Source of the DNA: JBGPQJ01 sp963709295
Lineage (GTDB): Bacteria; Chloroflexota; Anaerolineae; Anaerolineales; Villigracilaceae
Assembly (NCBI GenBank): GCA_963709295.1
Contig: CAVPVW010000003.1
Location: forward strand, 1-64,000
DNA length: 64,000 nucleotides
Direction of reading: 5' to 3'
The number at the start of each line of letters is the position of its first letter. Positions within the stretch are counted from its first letter, which is position 1. A program made the translations under genes and the position numbers. This document shows positions 9,972-19,059 of this stretch, in pieces. The notes beneath the pieces are model-generated. The model did not search any database. It was not told the DNA's origin and was given only the letters and a program-made list of their open reading frames with translations.

Positions 9972-12900
9972 CTAGGTGCTACTCCCCACCTCCTGACGGA
10001 ACACACGGGTAAAGTAACCACTATCCGAGAAGCCAACCGCCATTGCGACTGAGGTAATACTCAATTGCCCCTGTTCGAGCAGCACCTTGGCACGTTTAAT
10101 CGGTACCGATTTAGGTAGGTCATGGGTGTTATTCCCAGTTCCAGACGGAAACAATGTGTGAGGTATCGTTCGGTGATAGCAACCTGGCTTGCCAGATCAG
10201 CCCGTGAAACCGGCTCATCATAATGCTCATGGATATATGCCATTACCTGGCGAACTATACGGGAAGCCTGGCTGCCCAATCGCTTGCTGTGACCTCAACG
10301 CAGATTCAACCTGCACCAGCACCTCTTCGACACTGAATAAACCTTTGCTTAAACTACCGCGACACCTTCCTGCAAGCGCAGCATATCATGAGCTGTCAAG
10401 ATTTGCGCTGTAAGCACGATCACCGGCACATTACGAGTGCCATCCTGGTCGCGCATCAACCTCAGCACTTCGAACCCATCCAGGTCAGGCATCATCAAGT
10501 CCAGTAACACGAGGTTGGTCAAGTTCATCTTGCATGAGTTCCAGCGCCTGCTTCCCATTACGGGCCTTCAGGATGCGGCATCTGACCCGGTTTTCGAGCA
10601 TGCGCACATGCATTTCGAGCACACCGGGATCGTCATCAACGACCAGGATGGCCTGGCGATCGTTTTCACGATTACGCCCAGCCGTTCCAGAGCCTGTAAC
10701 AGTTCGTCGCTGGCGATCGGCTTGGAAAGATAATCCAGCTCGAGGATGGAACCGCGCCAACCGGAAGCAGGTTATAGAATACGACCGGGACGTCGCGGGT
10801 CTCAGGATTTTGCTTGAGCAGCTGCATCAATTCCCAGCCGCGTTCGGTTGCAGGTTGGAAATCCAGCACCACTGCGCCGGGAGGCCGGGCAATGAGCGGG
10901 TCAGCCAATCGGAATGCTGCGAAACATCCAGCACATCAACTTCGAAGCCTTTGCGCTGAAGATGCCGCTGCAAAGCTGTTTCGAACTGCGCCTTCGCCTA
11001 ACAGCAAGACTGCATTCCGGCGGCTGGCGCTGAATTCGACACCGGCGGGCAGGTACTGGCATCGCCGGCAAGGTGAAGTAAAGGTCGAGCCGGTTTCCTC
11101 CGTCCCAGCGACTTGACGCCGATTTTGCCGCCGTGCAACTCAACAAGCCGTTTGGTGATGGCCAACCCCAACCCCATACCGCCATAGCCACGCGTGACAC
11201 TCTGCGTTCGGAGCGCCTGAACTCATCGAAAATGATAGCCTGCTCATCCGCAGGGATGCCCATACCGGTATCACTGATTTTGACCAGCACATTTTCATCC
11301 GTCGCCGTGACCAGCATCGAGACGCCGCCGTGCTCAGTGAACTTGACCGCGTTGGCAAGCAGGTTGAGCGTCACCTGGCGCAGGCGGGTGCGGTCTCCCA
11401 GCACCAGCGGCAGGCGGTCGGAGATTTCTCACGCTCCATTCCAATCCTTTTTCGCGCGCCATGGCTTCGCCCAATGCCGCCGTTTCGGTGAACAGGGCCG
11501 TTAGATCGAGCGGTTCGGTGACAAGGCGCAGCTCCCCGGCCTGATTGCTGGCTAAATCAAGCACATCGCCAATCAGCCGGAAAAGGTGTTTGCTGCTGGC
11601 GTGGATGCCGTCCATATCTTTGCGATAGGGGCCTGGCAGGGGCGGGCTGCTCCCGGCGCTCTCCTCCTGCAGCATCATTTCGATGGTGCCGACGATCAAC
11701 GCCAGCGGCGTGCGCAGCTCATGACTGACCATCGAAAGAAATCGGCTTTTGAGCAAATTGGCCTGCTCCGCCGCCTTTCGCGCGCTTCCACGGCTTCATC
11801 GAACAGGCGGATATTTCGCTCGGTGAGCAGGGTGCGCTTGAGCGAGGCGCTGATCTGCCCGCCCAAAATCTCGTAAATTGCTTCTTGCTGTGGGTCGGCC
11901 TCGAAGACCGCATAGCCCAACTGGTCATCGCGGAAGAAAAGCGGCTCCACAACCAGGCTGTGATGGCGTTTGGGAGCCAACAATCCGTCCGGAATCAGGT
12001 TGCGCGCCGGAAAAATCTTCCCCGCGGGTCGAAAAAGTTACGCATATGGTTTTCATAGGAAAAAACGAAGCGCGCCAGCCCGTCCGGATTGAGCGGATCT
12101 TCATACAAGAACAGGTAACAGCGCGGGATGCGAAGCAGCACCAGCGAACGCTCCAAAACATCGGTTAACTCAGTCAGGTTTGTAACGACGCTCAGATGCT
12201 GGCTGATTTCGCCCAGGCTGTGCAGCTTCTCATCGGCCTGCAGCACCTGATAGGCATAATGCCGCCGCGCCGTTTCGCCAATCGTTACCCGGGCCTGCTG
12301 GGCAAGGTTCTCGATGCGCAAACGCGACTGGGCATCTTGCAGCTCGAGATGGAAAATTGACGTAATATGGATATGATCTCATGCCAGCGCGGGAAATCAT
12401 CGTTTGTGCGGGCGGTTTCAGAAATCGTATCGAGGAAAAGCCGCAGGAATTCTCCCTCGGTTTTTGCCCCGACTTTCGTCGAGAAAGGTTTTCAGCAACG
12501 ATGGGAACAACCGCTGCATCGGCTCATCGGCGGCAACCTGCAGCCGTGAATCGGCGCCGCCAAATACCAGACTGTTCAGCTGGAGGATTTCGTTTGTAAA
12601 TGAATCGAGCCTTTCGCTGTGCGGCACGGCTTCAGCGTGGGTTACGAGCGGGTCGGGACAGCCGCACGACTGCCGCACCACCATACGCAGTTGGCAAAAC
12701 CACCTTCGGCGGGACCTCGCGCCCATCCAGCATGTCCAAAACCATCCGGGTGGCCTGGTATGCCTGTTCAAAGAAATGGAGTGGGGCGGTCGTCAGCGGT
12801 GGGTTAACCACCAGCCCCTCCTCCTCCCCGTTCAGACCGGCGATCGCCACATCCACCGGAACACGCACTCCATGCGCCTGGAGCGTTTTCATCGCACCGA

Positions 12901-13524
12901 TCGCCATGTTGTCGCTGGCGGCCACCAACGCATCGAAGCGGACGCCGCGCCGGAGCAGGTCTTTTGCGCCCTGATGCCGCCGCTTTCCTTGAAATCTCCC
13001 TGGTAGACGAGGTCGGGGTCGTAGAGAATTTCGTTTGTCGGGAGAGCACATCGAGATAGGCTTGGTAACGGTCGGCGGCTTCCTGATGGCCGGCCTGGCC
13101 GCGAATAAAGGCGATGCGGCGGCGCTGGTCCGCGGTGACGAGGTGGGCAATCACCTCGTACATGCCATGATAATTGTCTACCGTGACGCCAGGGAACCCC
13201 TCCAATACGATGCCGGTCGTCGCCACCGGGCGTGGGCGGAATTTTTGCAGAAAAGCGCGGGTCTCCTCGGTGGTCAGCCAGGCGTTCAGGCCGCCCATCA
13301 CAATCAAGCCATCCACCGAATCTCGATCGACCATGCGGTAGATGACGTTTCTCTGCGCTTCAAATCCGATGGGCGAATTGACCAGGCGTCCCGGGTAACA
13401 AATGAGGTTCACCCCTGCCCCCCCAGCGGCTCCTGGCAGCCGCATCCGCCCCAGCCCAAATGGCGCGGTTATTCGGGTCAATCGGGCCGGTGGTTAAGAG
13501 AGCAATAGTTACTTTCCGGTTCAC
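9972..13524 (-). pseudogene. Giant hybrid regulator (LacI-type sensor, GAF, histidine kinase, receivers, AraC HTH), heavily frameshifted
   Basis: Scattered frames on one strand line up as a single domain series. From the 5' side they are: a LacI/Peripla_BP_3 sensor (VNRKVTIALLTTGPIDPNNR, DGLIVMGGLNAWL, LVAASDNMAIGAMKTLQAHG); a linker and GAF-like region (RIENLAQQARVTIGETARR...); HisKA with SMVSHELRTPLALIVGTIEM (phospho-His); HATPase_c with LRQVTLNLLANAVKFTEHGG and DTGMGIPADEQ; two receiver domains (LVVDDDPGVLEMHVRML and NLVLLDLMMPDLDGFEVL); and an AraC-type double HTH (MAYIHEHYDEPVSRADLASQ, SITSVAMAVGFSDSGYFTRV). At least eight frame breaks separate these parts. No membrane segment is visible, so the restored protein of about 1180 residues would be a cytoplasmic sugar sensor. 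It lies at the head of the methyltransferase/sugar transporter operon and would be its regulator. GTG at 13524 is the inferred start. Confidence 0.75.
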
Positions 13525-13693
13525 AGATCGATCGGAGCATCATGAAAGGATGACATATATGAATTATATATCAGCCTAGCCAGTGAATGACTTACTTGGT
13601 CAAAATTATCCTTGATTGGAGTACAATCTCTTGTATCCCAAATAAGTGCATATCTTCAATCAAAACAATCGGGAATATTTGTAGTTCCTCAAA

Positions 13694-13950
13694 GTCCCAC
13701 GAAACCTGACAACGGAATCAACGACAGGACTGTAAAATAAACGAGACTTTAAAAGGCAGTGGTATACTAAGAACGTTCGTTATGTTCGGACCTAAAAGAG
13801 GTCTTTGATCAACCAATCACAGTTCTTCGGGTTCAAATGAATTACAGGTCCGAAAGTACGTCGAAAACACGAGCTTTGTGTTAAAGTCAGCGAAATCGGG
13901 ATTGGGACTCATAACCCGGAGGTCGTGGTTCAAATCGCACCCCCGCTACT
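13694..13950 (+). repeat. tRNA-Met attachment repeat, copy R1
   Basis: The strict repeat runs 13751-13950; weaker similarity to the 41.7 kb copy begins near 13694 (AGTCCCACGA..CTGACAACGGA). It contains an extended -10 (TGGTATACT), the inverted pair TTCGGACC/GGTCCGAA, and ends with CTCATAACCCGGAGGTCGTG, the T arm and CCCCGCTA of a tRNA-Met 3' half. This copy lacks two bases of the T stem (GTCGTGGTTC instead of GTCGTGCGTTC). It separates unit U1 from unit U2. Confidence 0.85.
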
Positions 13951-13957
13951 TTTCACC

Positions 13958-13986
13958 AACCATAGCTTCTAAAGCTATGGTTTTTC
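13958..13986 (+). terminator. Terminator behind repeat R1
   Basis: AACCATAGCTT and AAGCTATGGTT form an 11-bp stem with a short loop, followed by TTTTT. It is almost the same as the terminator at 10-37. The conserved CGACGGACTGTGATTGG lies just downstream, as it does behind the copies at the left edge and at 42.0 kb. Confidence 0.8.
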
Positions 13987-14020
13987 GTTTATCTCGACGG
14001 ACTGTGATTGGCAAATATTC

Positions 14021-14076
14021 CATTTTTCTAGCGTAAAATACTTAGGATGAGGTCTTAAAGGGTACGGGGTATCCTG
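14021..14076 (+). repeat. Orphan IS end (third copy of an IS terminal sequence)
   Basis: About 54 bp here match 17350-17402, including TTCTAGCGTAAAATACTTAG and TTAAAGGGTACGGGG, and are in the same orientation. The partner end at about 15985-16018 is the inverted form. No transposase lies next to this copy, so it is the leftover of a deleted element, or one end of a larger unit spanning 14.02-17.40 kb. Confidence 0.6.
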
Positions 14077-14127
14077 TTCCTGCAGTTCACGACCTTAATG
14101 TATGCCATTCTGAAAACCAACGGCACC

Positions 14128-14328
14128 ATGGGCATCTCAGGACTTGATTGGTTGTGGATAGCCCTGGCCGTAGTTGTCGATCTAGCCACCATCGGTGCTG
14201 CCGGCGCTGCCAACCGCGATCAGATTCCGCAGGGTTACCCCGGCGCTTTGCCTACGGAACCTCCTGCGAGCACAGCGAGCACACCCCCAGCCCCTCCTGC
14301 GACACCGCCGGCTGCTCCCAAGCCTTGA
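14128..14328 (+). CDS. Small single-pass membrane protein
   Basis: 66 residues from the ATG at 14128. An upstream in-frame ATG at 14098 adds 10 unconvincing residues. One hydrophobic segment (LDWLWIALAVVVDLATIGAA) is followed by a short polar stretch (NRDQIPQGYPGALP) and an Ala/Pro/Thr tail. The MGISGLDWLWI opening resembles small membrane proteins I associate with Chloroflexota, but no function is known to me. It lies upstream of the MBL gene with about 245 bp between. Confidence 0.5.
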   Translation: MGISGLDWLWIALAVVVDLATIGAAGAANRDQIPQGYPGALPTEPPASTASTPPAPPATPPAAPKP

Positions 14329-14364
14329 TGTCACGCAGCGGGTAAAGAAATATTCCAACTATAG

Positions 14365-14414
14365 GCTTCCGGCAGTGTGCCCCTATGGATTTTTATGCAG
14401 TGCCTGCCGGAAGC
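14365..14414. repeat. Perfect 11-bp inverted repeat
   Basis: GCTTCCGGCAG (14365-14375) and CTGCCGGAAGC (14404-14414) are exact reverse complements with a 28-nt loop. There is no T run behind it. It could be an RNA hairpin or a protein site in the gap upstream of the MBL gene. Confidence 0.5.
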
Positions 14415-14507
14415 GGCGTTGTAAGCAATCGCCTCTCCACCACACGGTCATCCAACGTGAGGCCATGAGAGACTGTTGACCTAATCATTTATTAACAGTA
14501 TAAATAT

Positions 14508-14527
14508 AAAAATCCATCAGGATTTTT
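14508..14527. terminator. Short AT-rich hairpin with T run
   Basis: AAAAATCC, an ATCA loop, then GGATTTTT. It lies about 50 bp before the MBL start and could end transcription entering from upstream, in either direction. Confidence 0.4.
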
Positions 14528-14574
14528 AATTGCTGAATTCACCTCACAAGTTCAAATAAAAGGAGAAAGTTAAA

Positions 14575-15717
14575 ATGACAGATAACAAACCCAATTCCCT
14601 GCCGGTGCCAGCATTCGCAGGCGGAACAAAGGCGATCACCCTGACCCCGGTTGTTGGCAAGCCCCGACGGGAATATGCCGAGATGTTCATCCCGGGCGAA
14701 GAGCAGCTCGAAGACAGCGAGCTGCGCGTGACGGTACTCGGCAGCGGCAATCCCTGGAACACGCGCGGTCAGGCCTCGGCCAGCATCCTTGTTGAGGTCG
14801 GCAATCCTGAACGCGACATCCTGGTTTTTGACCTCGGGAGCGGCTCCACGGCGAACTACGCCAGTCTGAAGCTGCCGATCAACCAGCTCAACAAGGTGTT
14901 TCTGACTCACCTGCACGCCGACCACATGGGCGACCTGATCACGCTCTCCGGCAGCTGGTCGAAGGTGGGACGCGCCGACGGGCCAATCTACGTGTGGGGT
15001 CCCAGCGGGACCGAGCCTCGACTGGGCACGAAGCACTTTGTCGAATTGATTGAGCAAGCCCTGGCCTGGGACACCGCAGCGGGCAACGGCGCCATCAATC
15101 CGGAGAGCATGAAAATCGTAGTCTCTGAGTTCGACTTCAGCAAGACCCAGGTGGTTTACGAGGCGAACGGCGTCAAGGTAACGTCGTTTCCCGTCATCCA
15201 CGCCCTGAGCGGCGCGGTCGGCTATCGCCTTGATTTCGCCGGCCTGTCGTTCGCCTTCTCAGGCGACACGCGGGCCTGCTGGCCGCTGGTGCGTGCCTGC
15301 GAAGGCGTTGACCTGCTCATCCACGAGTGCTTCCCGCCTGCTGCGGCGCTCGCCGCTGCGTCGGGCCTCTCCATTGAACGGGCGACGATCGCGCTCAATG
15401 CCGCCCATACCTCGCCTACAGCTGCCGGCAAGGTGTTTAATCTGGCAAAACCGCGCGTGGCCGGCCTCTACCATACGCTTTTATCGCCCCAAGTCATCAG
15501 CATGGTCTTCTTGGAACTCGGTGGCGTGTATAACGGCCCCGTGGTCCAGACCCAGGACCTGACCGTGTTCAACGTGACGAAGGAAGCGATTATCGCGCGC
15601 CAGGCAAAGCAATTTGACCAGTTACCTCCAATGCCGGGCAAGCAGCGGACGGCCTTCTCGCCGGTCGCGGTACCGCCTCCCGATTGGTGGGCGGAAGCGC
15701 TCATTCCGCTCGACTAA
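14575..15717 (+). CDS. MBL-fold metallo-hydrolase
   Basis: Intact 380-residue metallo-beta-lactamase-fold hydrolase of the RNase Z-like group. The ribosome site AGGAG at 14561 sits a normal distance from the ATG. The metal-binding HxHxDH motif is at residues 112-117 (THLHADHMGD). Further ligands are seen in FPVIHALSGAVGYRL (His), FAFSGDTRACWPLV (Asp) and a late His in GLYHTLLSPQV. An unusual N-terminal 50 residues precede the fold. The protein resembles the family sometimes named GntH after guanitoxin clusters, but no other such genes are present, so that name should not be carried over. It sits between the orphan IS end and the complete IS. Codons look GC-richer than the flanks, which hints at separate origin. 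Confidence 0.85.
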   Translation: MTDNKPNSLPVPAFAGGTKAITLTPVVGKPRREYAEMFIPGEEQLEDSELRVTVLGSGNPWNTRGQASASILVEVGNPERDILVFDLGSGSTANYASLKLPINQLNKVFLTHLHADHMGDLITLSGSWSKVGRADGPIYVWGPSGTEPRLGTKHFVELIEQALAWDTAAGNGAINPESMKIVVSEFDFSKTQVVYEANGVKVTSFPVIHALSGAVGYRLDFAGLSFAFSGDTRACWPLVRACEGVDLLIHECFPPAAALAAASGLSIERATIALNAAHTSPTAAGKVFNLAKPRVAGLYHTLLSPQVISMVFLELGGVYNGPVVQTQDLTVFNVTKEAIIARQAKQFDQLPPMPGKQRTAFSPVAVPPPDWWAEALIPLD

Positions 15718-15756
15718 GTCCCGACATCCGCCTGACGCGAGGCATGAGGTCATCTC

Positions 15757-15927
15757 ATGCCTGTGAAAACCAGAAACCGTGAGCAACAAACTGGAATGAG
15801 GGTCGAAGATCTGTCGGAAGAACAACTGGATGCCGCCATGAGCGCTCTCGGCATCGAAGATCAAGAGCTTACCGATCAGAAGATTGCCATGCTCGAGGCG
15901 GAAGAAGATAAGAACCAGTCCGTCTGA
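15757..15927 (+). CDS. Hypothetical small acidic protein
   Basis: A 56-residue frame (MPVKTRNREQQTGMRVEDLS...) begins 39 bp after the MBL stop. It is charged, rich in Glu/Asp/Gln, has no membrane segment and is probably helical. It is likely co-transcribed with the MBL gene. No family is recognised, and a chance frame cannot be excluded. Confidence 0.4.
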   Translation: MPVKTRNREQQTGMRVEDLSEEQLDAAMSALGIEDQELTDQKIAMLEAEEDKNQSV

Positions 15928-15984
15928 ATCGAGGTACAACCTTGACGAGGGAAACATTAAACTCTTTAAAACAGCGCGTACCCT

Positions 15985-17402
15985 ATAAGAACCTCATACG
16001 CCAGGAAAGGAGTTTAAAAAAATGGCAATAAATCGTTCTTGAACTCAAAAAATCAAGAAAGGTTTCCAATAACAATGAATTATGGGCGTTCAGCTGAAAA
16101 AGAACAAGGAATTTGGATGGGAAGGCGAGTCAATACGCCCAAAGACGGTTCTGTGAAAGGGTGTTACGAGCTGGGTAAACTCAGCAGGTAGAAAGAGCAG
16201 CGCACGTGGGGGAGCGATAGTAATCGTGGATGATTCCGCCAAGGACATTTCTGCACTGCATGTTTCCTCCCGACTGGATTACATACGGGATTGGGCTCTG
16301 CTGACCGATGCCTTGATGGGGACGAGAAGCATTGTAGTATTGAACAAATTCAATCAAGATGCGCCTTAGATGAGCAGCATTGATGATGAGAAGATGATCC
16401 AGGCATTCTTCCCTGACAGTGCGGACCCAGCGTTCGGCGAAGGCGTTTGCATTGGGAGCCCGGACAGGAGTGTTGATGACCTGCAAGCCTTCCGACTCGA
16501 AAACAGCATCGAATGCCAGGCAGAAACTGCCGTCATTGTCATGGATCAAGAACCGCAAGGGCTTTTCTCTATCGGATAGTTCCCAAACCAGATGCCTGGC
16601 TTGTTGAGTAACCCAAAGCTGATCAGGGTTAGTCGTGATACCGGAAAAATGGACACGCCGAGAACCCAATTCGATGAAGAAGAGCACATAGACAGTTTGA
16701 AGCCAGATAGTTTGAACGGTGAAAAAGTCACAGGCTAGAATCTTTTCTTTGTAGTGAGCCATCAGGTGACGCCAGCCAATAGAACCATTGCGAACCTGTG
16801 CGGGTTGGATGCCGTGACGGTTGAGAATGTTGCGAACGGTTGGCTGAGAAACCTTGAAACTCAGTTTGGCGAGCTCGCCCTGGATTTTGCCGTATCCCCA
16901 GCGAGGGTTCTCCCGAGCGAGACGCAGAATGAAGTTCTCAAGGTCCTTGCTGATCGATGGCCGTCCACCCTTGTTCTTGTTTGGATAGGTCCATTTCCGA
17001 CAAACTAATTCGCGATGCCACCGAAGAATGGTTTCAGGCTGAAAGATGCGGAGGATGTCTCGGAGTTGATTTGTAGATTGATGAGAAGTTCGCATGATCT
17101 TGGTGGTCAATACTGCCAGGGTCATTTTCTCAACACGGCTGGGTCTGATGCGGCAATTGAGTTTGCGCTGCAAGATCGAGAGCTGTTGTCGAAGAACAAG
17201 GATTTCAAGGTCTTTCTCCAGGTGGGATAGTCGACCAATAGTGATGAAGGTGAAAATGGTTGAGAAAATGTGCTTGAGAATAAACCAACCCATCTGTTTT
17301 TACTCCATAGGTGAGAGATACTTCATTCTACCAACACCGGAAGGCAGTTGCCATTTTCTAGCGTAAAATACTTAGGCTGAGGTTTTTAAAGGGTACGGGG
17401 GA
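15985..17402 (-). mobile_element. Insertion sequence with imperfect terminal repeats
   Basis: The left end reads GTACCCTATAAGAACCTCA then TACGCCAGGAAA. The right end, reversed, reads GTACCCTTTAAAAACCTCA, then 11 extra bases, then TACGCTAGAAAA. These matched inverted ends enclose one transposase gene. A third copy of the right end lies at 14021-14076. I could not identify a target duplication, so the outer limits are good to about 10 bp. Confidence 0.65.
16181..17293 (-). CDS. DDE transposase (rve integrase-core family)
   Basis: Intact 370-residue transposase. The N-terminus carries a helical segment (LEKDLEILVLRQQLSILQRK), then helix-turn-helix-type regions (ETILRWHRELVCRKW, GYGKIQGELAKL, SQPTVRNILNRHGI). 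The catalytic core follows with the first Asp in KILACDFFTVQTIWL, the second in RFLIHDNDGSF and the Glu in NAFAERWVRTVREECLDHL. The end YYNASRPHQGIGQQSP is typical for IS481/IS3-type cores. The last 30 residues look less conserved. The group assignment (IS481-like) is tentative. The complete frame and terminal repeats suggest it may still be active. Confidence 0.85.
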   Translation of the reverse strand: MGWFILKHIFSTIFTFITIGRLSHLEKDLEILVLRQQLSILQRKLNCRIRPSRVEKMTLAVLTTKIMRTSHQSTNQLRDILRIFQPETILRWHRELVCRKWTYPNKNKGGRPSISKDLENFILRLARENPRWGYGKIQGELAKLSFKVSQPTVRNILNRHGIQPAQVRNGSIGWRHLMAHYKEKILACDFFTVQTIWLQTVYVLFFIELGSRRVHFSGITTNPDQLWVTQQARHLVWELSDREKPLRFLIHDNDGSFCLAFDAVFESEGLQVINTPVRAPNANAFAERWVRTVREECLDHLLIINAAHLRRILIEFVQYYNASRPHQGIGQQSPIPYVIQSGGNMQCRNVLGGIIHDYYRSPTCAALSTC

Positions 17403-17542
17403 GGTTCAGCTGTTTTCCGATTTATTGACACACTTTGTAGAAAGCAGCCTTCAGACGAGATCGGATGGAATAATTGCACCATGCAGGGTGTATAATAAAT
17501 CTGAGAAGTAAGAAATTCAGAATATCAGAAGGAGTTAATCTA

Positions 17543-17764
17543 ATGTCAGAGTTTCTTCAGATTCGCAGCAATGGACAGATCACTCTGCCCGCCCAAACCC
17601 GGCGGAAGGCAAAGATCAGCGAAGGCGACCTGCTTGAAGCGATCGTGGAAGAGGATGGTTCCATTCGCCTGGTTCCCAAACTGGCGGTGGATCGAGCATT
17701 GGCAGAGAAGTACCAGTTAAACGATATTGCGTGGGCGGTTAAGCAAAAAGGTAAAAAGAAGTGA
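17543..17764 (+). CDS. AbrB-family antitoxin
   Basis: 73 residues with a good ribosome site (GAAGGAG) and ATG at 17543; an upstream in-frame ATG at 17474 gives an unsupported extension. The swapped-hairpin AbrB/MazE DNA-binding fold is seen in LQIRSNGQITLPAQTRRKAK and LEAIVEEDGSIRLVPK. The C-terminal part (DRALAEKYQLNDIAWAVKQK) would wrap the toxin. The stop overlaps the toxin start by 4 bp (GTGA), the usual coupling of type II toxin-antitoxin pairs. It probably represses its own promoter. Confidence 0.85.
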   Translation: MSEFLQIRSNGQITLPAQTRRKAKISEGDLLEAIVEEDGSIRLVPKLAVDRALAEKYQLNDIAWAVKQKGKKK

Positions 17765-18255
17765 CACGTCTTGTTGTTTGCGACACCGGGCCTTTGCTCC
17801 ACCTCAGCGAGGCAGGTGCTTTACATCTCCTTCAATACACAGGCAGGGTCCTTATCCCAGGCCTTGTCGCAGATGAGTTCGAGCAAAACGCGCAGGGTTG
17901 GAAGCCTCCGCAATGGATCACCATTCAGGAAATGGACAAAGATGCTGGCAAGCAGGCTGATAATTGGAGGGTAAAAGGCATCGTCGACCCCGGGGAAGCA
18001 AATGCCATCGCCCTAGCCGTACAATTGAACGCGGATTGGCTTCTGACCGACGATGCAAAAGCGCGGCAGTTCGCCGAAACATTAGGGCTTGAAGTACACG
18101 GGTCGATTGGGTTGTTGCTTTGGAGTTTTGGAAAGGGATTTATTCAGAAGGACCAGGCTTACAATCTTTTGGATGGTCTTGCTCATTCATCACTGTGGGT
18201 ATCCGAGAGGGTTTTGGATAAGGCACGTCAGACCATTGAATTGTTGAGCGCATAA
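17761..18255 (+). CDS. PIN-domain toxin (DUF3368-like)
   Basis: 164 residues beginning with GTG in the antitoxin stop. PIN ribonuclease acidic residues appear in order: VVCDTGPLLHLSEAG (first Asp), DPGEANAIALAVQ (Glu) and WLLTDDAKARQFAE (Asp pair). Length and motif order fit the DUF3368 branch of PIN toxins, which cleave RNA and are held by the AbrB-type partner. The pair lies immediately before the tRNA-Met repeat at 18281, where it could stabilise the island. Confidence 0.85.
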   Translation: MTRLVVCDTGPLLHLSEAGALHLLQYTGRVLIPGLVADEFEQNAQGWKPPQWITIQEMDKDAGKQADNWRVKGIVDPGEANAIALAVQLNADWLLTDDAKARQFAETLGLEVHGSIGLLLWSFGKGFIQKDQAYNLLDGLAHSSLWVSERVLDKARQTIELLSA

Positions 18256-18280
18256 CAAACAGCAGCAACGTAAACGCCTC

Positions 18281-18480
18281 AAAAGGGAGTGGTATACTAA
18301 GAACGTTCGTTCTGTTCGGACCAAAAGATGTATTTGATCAGCCAATCACAGTTCTTCGGGTTCTATTGAATCACAGGTCCGAAAGTACGTCGAAAACACG
18401 AGCTTTGTGCTAAAGTCAGCGAAATCGGGATTGGGACTCATAACCCGGAGGTCGTGCGTTCAAATCGCACCCCCGCTACT
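18281..18480 (+). repeat. tRNA-Met attachment repeat, copy R2
   Basis: The best-preserved copy. It has an extended -10 (TGGTATACT, 18290-18298), TTCGGACC (18315-18322) and GGTCCGAA (18376-18383) as an inverted pair, and an end that matches a tRNA-Met 3' half: CTCATAACCC anticodon loop and stem, an intact T arm (GTGCG TTCAAAT CGCAC), CCCCGCT and discriminator A. The 5' half of the tRNA (expected AGCGGGG start) is absent. It separates U2 from U3. Confidence 0.88.
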
Positions 18481-18483
18481 AAA

Positions 18484-18508
18484 AAACCACCTTTTTGGTG
18501 GTTTTATT
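18484..18508 (+). terminator. Terminator behind repeat R2
   Basis: AAACCACC and GGTGGTTT form a stem around a T5 loop, followed by TATTTT. Its sequence differs from the terminators behind the other copies, although the position is the same. Confidence 0.8.
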
Positions 18509-18548
18509 TTGGAATATTACCAAAATGTCTGCGAAATAAGACAGGGAT

Positions 18549-18592
18549 TTGTTACATAAAGGTTCGCTGGTTCGATTCCAACCAGGACAACT
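18549..18592 (+). other. Possible second tRNA 3' remnant
   Basis: GCTGG, a TTCGATT loop and CCAAC make a T-arm-like hairpin (one mismatch), followed by CAGGACAA. No anticodon arm is visible upstream. It directly precedes a truncated flavoprotein end and may be another integration scar. Confidence 0.3.
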
Positions 18593-18601
18593 AGTAAGGT
18601 C

Positions 18602-18844
18602 AAAGATTACTTGGTGGATCCAAGTGGGTCGGCTATTCATGAAAAACTCGATGAAACATGGAGAATTACTAAAGAAGATCCTGTGTTTCGCGGAAAAGTT
18701 TTAAAAACAGTCTTGGATAAAAGTGAGAACGTCAATAATCATCTGGTTCCATGCCGGCCTATACTTGAGATTGATTCCTGGGTCGAAACCATCTGGGCGA
18801 GATTTCGCGATGGCAAATATATAATTAGACCGCAAATTGTTTAA
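18602..18844 (+). pseudogene. C-terminal fragment of an FAD-binding flavoprotein
   Basis: About 80 residues (DPSGSAIHEKLDETWRITKE... to PRQIV-type end) match the C-terminus of the flavoprotein at 39.1 kb: HxKLDETWxI, then FRxKVLxT, CRPxxEIDSWxET and WAxFRxG are shared in order. Everything upstream of this tail is missing, so the gene was cut at the island boundary. It lies on the opposite strand to the 39.1 kb gene, and the two ends of U3 thus carry related sequence. Confidence 0.7.
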
Positions 18845-19059
18845 TGAACCCTGTCGAATCGCGACATGGTTTTTCTTAATTTATTTCCTGTTGTACTCAA
18901 GAAAATAATGTGCGATAATATCAAACATCAAGCGGTAATATCACATAAATTAATTAGTCACATTTTGGTTTATCCAATCAATGTCCTTTCGAACCTAGCT
19001 AATATTTTTTTACTCAAGGATACTTTTGAACAAATTTGTTATTACAAGGATTATGAGGA
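18845..19059. other. Intergenic stretch without a supported gene
   Basis: This AT-rich 215 bp holds a 65-codon open frame with Ile/Leu/Asn-rich content and no ribosome site. I see no conserved motif and treat it as non-coding. The GAGGA before 19060 belongs to the next gene. Confidence 0.4.

Noticed and set aside
14575..15717. Guanitoxin biosynthesis assignment of the MBL protein
   Set aside because: The protein resembles that family, but none of the other genes of such a pathway is present, so only the fold is stated.
18420..18480. A complete tRNA-Met gene in the repeat
   Set aside because: Only the part from the anticodon loop to the discriminator base is present. The expected 5' start AGCGGGG and a D arm are missing in all copies.
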